Assembly (NCBI RefSeq): GCF_030253575.1
Contig: NC_080557.1
Span: 48,095,501 to 48,159,500, forward strand
DNA: 64,000 nt
Origin: Rhododendron vialii
Lineage: Eukaryota; Streptophyta; Magnoliopsida; Ericales; Ericaceae
Reading direction: 5' to 3'
Shown here piece by piece: positions 56,724 to 64,000 of the stretch; position 1 is the first letter of the stretch; every line of letters starts with the position of its first letter. The position numbers and the translations under genes were made by a program. The notes under the pieces are model-generated. The model did not search any database. It was given only the letters and a program-made list of their open reading frames with translations, and was not told the DNA's origin.

Positions 56724-59700
56724 CTAGTAGGGATGATGTCTGCTTTTCCTGCAGATCTTTGGTGACTTCATGACCAGTTTACTTGAAATCCAAGAACGAT
56801 TTGCATCCGACAATTCATCTGGCATCCAACAACATAAACGGCCATCCTCACCACCTGTCCATCCAAAGATGCCTCCTTGGGTATGGGTGGGCGCACCCTG
56901 CATGCCCGACAAAGGCAAGACACTCCTAACAATACCCGTGTGGCCACCGTGGAGAACGGCTTCTGGAGGCCCAATCGCTCCTTTTCCTTTGAAGTTCACA
57001 GGGAAGTAGCCCAAGGTTCCAGCGCTGGTTCCACCAATCACCCATAGCCGATCGTCTTGCCCCGAGTAGTGACAATCAACAAAATAGTCAATCTGCCACA
57101 GGTGAGCTCAATTAGAATAACCGATGAAAATTGGGAAAATGACGGCCAAGGACATGTTTTGATAATTAATACCCGCCAAGGACATTTTGTTCATTAAAAA
57201 TATTCTCAGCATGTCCTTGGCAAGTATTAATTTTCAAAACACGTCCTGGACCGTCATTTTCTCATGAAAATTTGTTGTTGCTCAGTCTAGAAAAACATGT
57301 ACTTGTTTGAAAATAAGGCTCGTAGCTTGCTCTTGAAAGTTTGTGTTGCTCAATATCAAGTTTTGAACCTTTCACAATTTAGCAAAACTCAAGTGGAAAA
57401 GACTGACATACATGATCCAATGCCCAGCTGTCAGAAGCTAAAGTACGAGCGTCCTCTATGTTCACTTCAATTTTTGCATCATTCCAGTCCCAAACACTAA
57501 CCAGCCAACAAAGTCATAGCAGAATGTTAGGGCTCTAGTACAGATAAAATACAGAGGTAAACAATCTGCATACTCAATCAATTCATTGAGACATGGAAGT
57601 GGTCCTCTGGCTCAAAGTCCAAACCCAAAAATACAGTTCTAATTCATTATCATAAAAACGTATGTCTTTTACAGCTCGATAGGTTAGGGCGAGGATTAGT
57701 CCATTCCATTGCCACCTATTCAATTTTGGAGAACTTCGATTTACGAGAGGAGAACTTCATACCAAAAAAACTACTATGCAGAGAACTTCACAATAGTACC
57801 TTAAGGTTTCAATGTGTGTCAAACACCAGAGCTTTTGGCTTGCCCCTCCAAGAAAGCCAACTTTTCCAATTGAAGTTCCCACATTAATCACCTAAATGGA
57901 TAGTACAGTACAGTGAGAAATTCAGAAAGCTCCTAACAGAAGAGCACGCATTTTGAAAATAAAGTTCCAGCAACAAATTAATGGCAATCCGAGATCAAAT
58001 GGACATCTACTACATAGTCTATACTCTACAGCAGCCCCCAGCATTAACAAAGAAGTACACAGAAACGAATCAAATATCAATTTGCACAAAATATTTAATC
58101 ATTGTAGAACTATTGGGAGCAATTCAATGCAGAGCTCAGCCTCCACTTAAGTGATGAGTAAAAAATTACCGTAGTCCTGCTGGTTGAAATTTACCAAAAA
58201 GTTAAAGCATCAGAATGGTCAAAAGAAGATAAGAGGACAGGGGAAGAAGACATTACTGACTCCAGATGATCATCGTCGCTGATACTTCCACGGGTATCAA
58301 AGATACACATTAGTCCATCTACAGAAGCAGAAAGAAGCTTGTTTTGATGGTCGGGGACAAAGTGGACCTATTAAAAATTGTCATGTCACTTTCTTAGTTT
58401 TCAGAAAAAACTCATCTCACTAACAGGCATCATAATCAAAATGTTTTATCAAATAACCACAATCACCATTGAGAACTGCAGAATCACTATGCATCATCAT
58501 AGCCAATACATAGGAGAACCAAGAACCCATAGAAGATTCAGTAAGCACCTGAGTAACATCATCCATATGAGATTCCTCCAAGCATGCAATCTGCTTCTTG
58601 GTTCTCCAGTCCCAGAAGAATATCTGCATGAATTTGTAAAGATGCAAAAAAATAAAAAATAAAAAGAAAGGCCACATAAACCAACCGCAATGTGTTTATC
58701 CCTCTCCCCCAATTTATTAGACAACCTTTGACATCCAAGTTTTTTATAACCTACACATAATCTACATGGCTACATGGTATTCCCTAATCAGTAAATCTTC
58801 AAATTTTGCATCACCTTTCCTCCTTTACCAAACTTACCAAAAAAGAAATCCAGAAGGCATTCTTCTTCCCAAGCCCACCTTTAACTTATCACTTCTTTTA
58901 TAGCACTATACTCCACTCAAACAAGTTGTATTCCTGGTGGATTATAATGTTACAAAGTTTAACTGATGCAAACCATTCCTACCTTATTTCCATTATATAA
59001 TTTCACATTGCACATAAAACAAAACAAAACAACAATCACCTACAAAAACATTTATTAGAAGTGTACCCTTGTATAATTGACAAGATTGGTCAAATTCTAA
59101 GCCAAAAAGATTTCACACCTGAGACTTACTTCCAGCGGCAAGAAGATTATCACCTGACCCACCAAACGAAAAGCTGAATATATCTTGTGACGGGCCAGCA
59201 CTTACTGAAGACACCTGCACAACACAAGTAAACACATATAGACCCAAAAATATTCCCATGAAAACAGTGGCGTAGCTATGTTGGGGCCCGGGGTGGCCCC
59301 GGCCCCCCTCCGAGCCCCTGAGTTTTAAAATTTTATTTTGTATATACTTGATTTTGAATATTATTGATAATTATTGTTGTATAGATACATATAATTTTAA
59401 TAATTTTGGTTTGATTTGATAAAAAACCGGTTATTTTACATTCTCATTTCTCAATCTGTTGAAGTTGCCTGAAGAAAAAAACAAAATGATTGGTATCTTT
59501 TAACTGTATTAGGCTAGAATTATTTTAGTGTACAAATGTAATGTATTGAAAAACAAAAAAGAAATTATGATATAATAAGTATAAGTTCTGATAAAAAAAT
59601 GTCTATTAATCCGGCTCCCCAAGTCAAAAATCCTGGCTTCGCCACTGCGCAAAAATCCCACGCCAGTTTAGGTCTTTCCCTCCAGGTTGCAACTCCATTG

Positions 59701-60415
59701 ACAAGAATCGTATTCTATCACATCTACTCAGCGTCTCTGCGACCAAATCACAAAAGTTTATGACCTGATGTTTCCACAACTTAGTGTTTGTATGTATGTT
59801 TGTCCTACTATTATAAAGGGTACACTCATAGGTGTGAGCGTACCTACCCCTTTAAACTACGTAAAGAAACTGCCAATAAGGAAGGGGGAATAAAATGCCA
59901 CCCCAAATTTCTTTCTCCCTTCTTCTGTGTGTGTGTGTCGCAGAGAGAGAGAGAGAGAGACCTGGTGGAATGATCTAGTGTCCCAAGCTCTGATGGTACC
60001 ATCAGAAGAGCAGGAGTGGAGGACGTTGGGAGTAGTTGGACCAGAGAAGGAGATTTGATTGATAGTGGAAGAGTGGCCTTTCAACTCTCCAAAGTATTGA
60101 CCAGTCGCCGGCGCGTACAATTTCACGGCGTTGGTAGACAGAGACACCCCCATCGACGTCAAATCATCCCTAACATTCCATAATTAATCAGAAGATAAGG
60201 AAACACAAACATTAAAATTCTGCTTAATTTAGACCCAAATACTTACTAATTGGAAAAGAGGAGAAATTGAGACTGACGTACTTGGGCACGATTTGAAAGA
60301 CGTAGTCTTCACCAAAGCTTGTTTGGACCGTGTTCTTCAATCCAAATCGCTTGGAGTGCTTTGAATTAGGAGTAGCTTCTGACTCTTCCACGTCCACCTC
60401 CATACCTTCTTCCAT
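56724..60415 (-). CDS. WDR89: WD40 protein, WDR89 homolog (GTS1 type)
   Basis: A WD40 beta-propeller protein. Its likely Arabidopsis counterpart is GIGANTUS1 (At2g47790), linked to growth and ribosome biogenesis; this is from memory. Eight exons on the minus strand: 60415-60282, 60169-59962, 59214-59119, 58623-58549, 58367-58257, 57891-57800, 57496-57412 and 57092-56724. They give 389 residues with consistent phases. The acidic start MEEGMEVDVEESE leads into repeats ending in WD-type dipeptides: GTIRAWDTRSF, IFFWDWRTKKQ, GLMCIFDTRGS, and GGEDGRLCCW near the C-terminus. The last residues, KSRHHPY, are basic. The (CT)n tract that follows the exon 2 donor (GTCTCTCT) is unusual for a splice site. 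Intron 7 has a small MITE and intron 2 a 383-bp element. Confidence 0.9.
57135..57261. mobile_element. Short foldback MITE in WD40 gene intron 7
   Basis: GAAAATGACGGCCAAGGACA on the left mirrors the right end (GTCCTGGACCGTCATTTTC). GTTTTGATAATTAATAC pairs with GTATTAATTTTCAAAAC, and CCAAGGACA occurs a second time facing TGTCCTTGG. At about 127 bp it forms a near-complete hairpin. Confidence 0.8.
59265..59647. mobile_element. MITE with CAGTGGCG ends in WD40 gene intron 2
   Basis: The left end CAGTGGCGTAGCTA and right end CTTCGCCACTG form short terminal inverted repeats. The 383-bp body is A+T-rich and non-coding. A degraded relative sits at 51655-52015. I saw no clear target duplication, so the superfamily (hAT or CACTA are both candidates for CAGTGGCG ends) is open. 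Confidence 0.75.
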
Positions 60416-60453
60416 TCTCTCTCTCTCTCTCTCTCCCTCTCTCTCTCTCCCTC
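60416..60453. repeat. CT tract directly upstream of the WD40 gene start
   Basis: A CT/CCCT-rich run that abuts the start codon. The gene is on the minus strand, so it reads as GA repeats in the leader. Confidence 0.85.
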
Positions 60454-61254
60454 CCTCGGCGGGAGAGATGTATCATTTATGAGCGCAAACCAGGGTTTTA
60501 GGGTTGGGCTTCCTCAAGTAAAGCGCCGCACGGTAAATTACAGTCGCCAATCACATACGTTGGCTCCATTTTCTTTTTCTTTTAATCATCTACCGTTACC
60601 GTATCGGGATTACTTTTCAATATACAATTTTTTTTATAAAGTTTTTTACTTATTCACGAAAAAATATTACTAGTATTAAGTTATAATAAATCTATTTGTT
60701 TCTCACAAATTTTTCACGTAGAAAAAAGATCAAATTTGTAAAATCTATGTAAATGTAAAGAGAGTGTGAAAATTACTATCCTAAATTCCTTTTTAAAGAA
60801 GATATTTAGGCCATGTTTGGTAGCACTTATGTTTCCTGTTTTTTGTTTTTATTTTCAAAATTTTTAAAAAATAGAAATGAAAATATGTTTGGTGCACTAC
60901 TTCCATTTCCAAATCATGTAAACAATTTTCACTATTTTAAAAATTTGAGGAAGTATCAAAACCTTACTTTCACTTTTTTTAAAATCGATAAACCGGCTGC
61001 CAAAAAATTCCCAACACCTTCCACTTGCACCAAAACCGTCTCCTTATCTCATCCCAAACTTTTTTGTCACTAAAAAAAATAAAAAAGATCTCATCCCAAA
61101 CCTATGTGGCCCTTTACGCTTGCTGACAGCGTGTGCCATATGGAAGCTTTGACACCACTCTATGGCAATATAATCCTATGTACTTGATACCACAAATAGT
61201 ACTTGGGTTGGGATCATCTTCCCCTATCTGATCATGTCATGTACCCAATTTACT
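60454..61254. other. Intergenic upstream of the WD40 gene
   Basis: Probable promoter of the minus-strand WD40 gene next to 60454, then A+T-rich sequence. No further gene was seen. Confidence 0.4.
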
Positions 61255-61640
61255 GACAGAGCCAATGTAGGCCCACCTGGGGCACAGGCCCCCACTGCAT
61301 TTTTTTTTTTGGTTACTTGAATCGAATCAGTCAATTAGCTATTGTTTTTTAACATATCAACTCGTCCAAATACAAACACATAAAGGATATTTTGTTCAAT
61401 AACTCAAAATTAGGGTGAATATGATAGCATTATCTACTTTATTTAGAATTCATAATAGATGGGTAAACAAAACACTGCTCCAAAATCTGAAATCTCTCAT
61501 TTGTATGTAACATGCAAGCCACTGTCGTATTGCCAAAAAACATCAAGTCATGGGTCGGTGGGATGTATGAGATTCGGTGTCATCGGAATTTTTATTTCAT
61601 AGTTCCCCTGCTAATGCATATTTCTGACTACGCCATTAGT
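61255..61640. mobile_element. Possible decayed MITE
   Basis: The left end CAGAGCCAATGTAGGCCCACC and right end TTCTGACTACGCCATTA loosely resemble the CAGTGGCGTAG termini of 59265-59647, and the length is similar (386 bp). The interior does not clearly match, so it may be another family. Confidence 0.35.
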
Positions 61641-61693
61641 ACCCATGATATTAGTCTCACGTGTTTGAAAACAAATCTCAACGTTAAACCCAG

Positions 61694-61697
<4 letters not shown>

Positions 61698-61789
<92 letters not shown>
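61698..61789. repeat. (TC)46 microsatellite
   Basis: A 92-bp uninterrupted TC run, the longest in the window. It is likely to be highly variable between individuals. Confidence 0.95.
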
Positions 61790-61792
<3 letters not shown>

Positions 61793-62267
61793 TTGTTTCG
61801 AAATTAGTGAAGAAATTGCAAGAGAGACAATTTAAGGAAAAGTAAAAACTGGTTTCAGAAATTGTTTTTTTGTTTTAAAAATAGGTTAACACAAACATGT
61901 TTTCTACTTTCACCTTTTTTTTAGGAAAAATAGAAATTGATTTTAGTAAATAGAAAACATGAAAAGAAAAGTGGCAGTATTACCCAACTTTCAGCTTCTT
62001 ACTAGAGCCAAAACTTGAATGGCTAAACCTTTTTAGAAAAATGATGTTCCAACTCCGCACTTGACCGTTGTACAATGCAAATATTCTCATTACGATTTTA
62101 TTTAAAGATTTGAGTTGTTCTTTTTATAGACCTTGAAGTATAAATTATTCATAAATAAAATAAAATTGATTGGACATTAATCAAGTTTTGGTTGGATCAT
62201 ATTATTGTTCGAGCAACATTAAACTATGACTATATATATAATTTTCAAATGGAGAGGTCTTTATTTT

Positions 62268-62640
62268 AGTTAAAATAAGGACCTCTCAATTTCTCCCATT
62301 TTCCATTCGAATTACGATAATCCGAGCCGCTCAATGTGTTTAGAACATAATTTTAAGAATACTCGCGAGGAATCAGCAAAAAAAATGACCGGGAAGGGCT
62401 TCATCCAAACAGTTTTTATTTGAACCGTTCAATAAAAAAACAAACAAAAACTATTCGGATGAAGCCTTTCCAGTCATTTTTTTTTGCTGATTTCTCACAA
62501 GTACCTTTAAAATCACGTTCTGAACACATTGAGCCGCTTGGATCATCGAGAGTACCTTTAAAATCACGTTCTGAACACATTGAGCGGCTTGGATCATCGT
62601 AATTCTATCGAGAAATGGAAGTCCTTATTTTATTAAGTTA
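62268..62640. mobile_element. Foldback MITE with internal tandem duplicate
   Basis: The left arm (ATAAGGACCTCTC, GAATTACGATAATCC, GCCGCTCAATGTGTT, AATCAGCAAAAAAA, GGGCTTCATCC) is mirrored in the right arm (GGATGAAGCC, TTTGCTGATT, AACACATTGAGC, GGATCATCGTAATTC, GTCCTTATTTTA). Within the right arm a 49-bp block starting AGTACCTTTAAAATCACG occurs twice in tandem (about 62500 and 62549) with one or two differences. Copies of ATAATTTTCAAATGGAGAGG lie just outside, at about 62238 and 62676. Confidence 0.75.
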
Positions 62641-63386
62641 ATGTGATTCTTAAGAGAAAGTAACTCATATAATATAATTTTCAAATGGAGAGGTCCTTAT
62701 TTTAGTTATATATATTACTATTATAAGAAATTTTATTTGTTCAAAAAATTATCGATATTTGATCAAATAATTTCATTCTTAAATATCATACATACCACAT
62801 GTCAAATCAACAACTTGGATCATCAAAATGAATAATCACGGTGATAAATATTCTGCATGACCCGAGTTGTTATATTAGAGGATCTTGATTTTTTATTTTT
62901 GAGCCACTACATCATAGCATTCCAGTAAAAATAATTAACAAGTCTTGGATCAGGGCACTTATACCACGATTACGATCTCGTTCGTTTTGAGGATTTAAAT
63001 TTTGGATTCTAATTATTATTTTATTTCTCTTCAATCATTATTTTTATTTTTCTCTCTCTATCTCTCTTCAATCATTACACTTATTATCTGTAAATTCAAA
63101 TTCAAAATTCCAAAACAGCCATAGCCAAATAATACTTCTGTTCTCCTTCTCGTGCAACTCTAAACTTCTAGTCGCGGAAATGCATAGAATTGCGTACAAC
63201 CGTTTGCGAAAAGATATTTGTTGCGGTGATCCATTAAAATTGTGCGGAAATAAAGAAAGGAGAGATTAGATTAGATTGATTAGATTATCCATTGGAAAAA
63301 GTAAAAGTAGAAGAGGATGAAAGAAACCGGTGGGTTTGTCTACACACTTCGATGGGCGCCAACCACTTTCTCCATTCCCTTCTCTC
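62641..63386. other. Intergenic and USP promoter
   Basis: A+T-rich sequence with no recognised gene, leading into the promoter of the universal stress protein gene. Confidence 0.4.
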
Positions 63387-63394
63387 TATAAAAA
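63387..63394 (+). promoter_or_regulatory. TATA box of the universal stress protein gene
   Basis: TATAAAAA lies 93 bp before the ATG, followed by a CT-rich leader. Position and spacing are typical. Confidence 0.65.
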
Positions 63395-63479
63395 GCAAAT
63401 TTCCCACTCGTCCATCTCCTCCTATCTCTCTCCCCCTCTAGAGCGCTTGAGTTCAAGAAACTTCTACACGACCACGAAA

Positions 63480-63660
63480 ATGGCGACATCAGAGAAACCA
63501 GTCATGGTAATCGGAGTAGACGACAGTGAGGAAAGCACGTATGCCCTAGAATGGGCTCTCGATCATTTCTTCGCTCCCTACGCTCCCAATTTCAACTTCG
63601 ACCTCGTCGTCGTTCACTCTAAACCTTCTCCCATTTCCGTCGTCGGAATTGCTGGCCCTG
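63480..63660 (+). CDS. Universal stress protein (UspA domain), first exon only
   Basis: UspA-domain proteins are small, often ATP-binding, alpha/beta stress proteins. The ATG at 63480 opens a 60-codon exon starting MATSEKPVMVIGVDDSEES, with the typical first beta strand, the Asp of the nucleotide-binding site, and the YALEWALDHF helix. It closes at a CCTG|GTACGT donor in phase 1 after GIAGPG. The remaining exons, including the GxxGxGS-type phosphate-binding loop, lie beyond the window. From 63661 to the end only intron sequence is seen. Confidence 0.88.
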
Positions 63661-64000
63661 GTACGTATATATATCTTCAATTCCCTATCGTAATGCTTGT
63701 TATGATTATTTGTTTTTGATGAGCTAAAAAAAGAACCGAACGACTCAACAAAAGTTGATTGTGTTTCAAGAGTTAACGAGTTTTAGAAATATGTTTGTGA
63801 GACAAACTGATCAGAGATGAGCTTTAATCAAGTCAATCACGAACCGATCTCGAGCAACTTGAATTTTTTACACTATGAGTCAAACGAGCCGAGTATTCGC
63901 AGCTTGGTTTTTTATATGTCCAAACTGATCTCAAACAAGTTTTTAATGAATGAAAATGAGCAAGTTTTTAATGAACAAACACGAGCTCCTAGTTTGGTTG

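Noticed and set aside
187-61789. CRISPR arrays, rRNA genes or prophage-like regions
   Set aside because: No spaced direct repeats of the right kind, rRNA cores or viral genes are present. The repeats are eukaryotic transposons and microsatellites.
61512-61835. A 107-codon open frame containing a long Ser-Leu repeat
   Set aside because: It is the translation of the (TC)46 microsatellite with random flanks. The same applies to the frame at 75-263.

Overview
This is a window of nuclear DNA from a flowering plant, almost certainly a eudicot. Genes have many short exons with GT-AG introns. The protein families are plant ones (LPA1, RALF, plant TSPO, plant-type FHA/AAA ATPase). The spaces between genes are A+T-rich and packed with miniature inverted-repeat elements, SINEs, LTR remnants and long CT microsatellites. 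The species cannot be fixed from sequence alone.

Layout. 1-7000: no conserved gene; a dense series of small DNA transposons, a SINE with clear target-site duplications, and a large foldback element. About 7031: a possible small intronless gene. 8040-10586 (+): cytosolic-type FolD of one-carbon folate metabolism, five exons, one apparent GC-AG intron. 11314: an orphan first exon of a GH1 beta-glucosidase. 12476-14130 (-): ribosomal protein S21. 15824-20630 (+): LPA1, a chloroplast photosystem II assembly factor. 22464-22841 (+): a RALF peptide precursor with unusual features. 23804-23985: a broken copy of LPA1 exon 2 with intron sequence. 26513-27118 (+): TSPO. 27.1-32.5 kb: nested foldback elements. 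32610-48705 (+): a 27-exon FHA/AAA ATPase of 1232 residues whose introns hold a long inverted repeat and a TRIM-like fossil. 52283-55549 (+): LSM4. 56724-60415 (-): a WDR89/GTS1-type WD40 protein. 63480 to the end (+): first exon of a universal stress protein.

The genes are ordinary single-copy housekeeping or signalling genes and do not form one pathway. Their order is informative. From memory of Arabidopsis locus numbers, LPA1, RALF1 and the FHA/AAA ATPase are neighbours at At1g02890-02910. RPS21 and LSM4 lie near each other at At5g27700-27720. TSPO, GTS1 and a universal stress protein lie at At2g47710-47790. The window therefore looks like an ancestral gene block that Arabidopsis has split between three places.

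The points most worth a second look are: the acidic, five-cysteine RALF at the RALF1 position; the roughly 430-bp inverted repeat inside an intron of the ATPase; the LPA1 exon fragment beside a foldback element; two SINE copies with near-perfect target-site duplications; a nested DNA transposon with an 11-bp target-site duplication; and the three-way synteny. I found no clearly novel multi-gene system.
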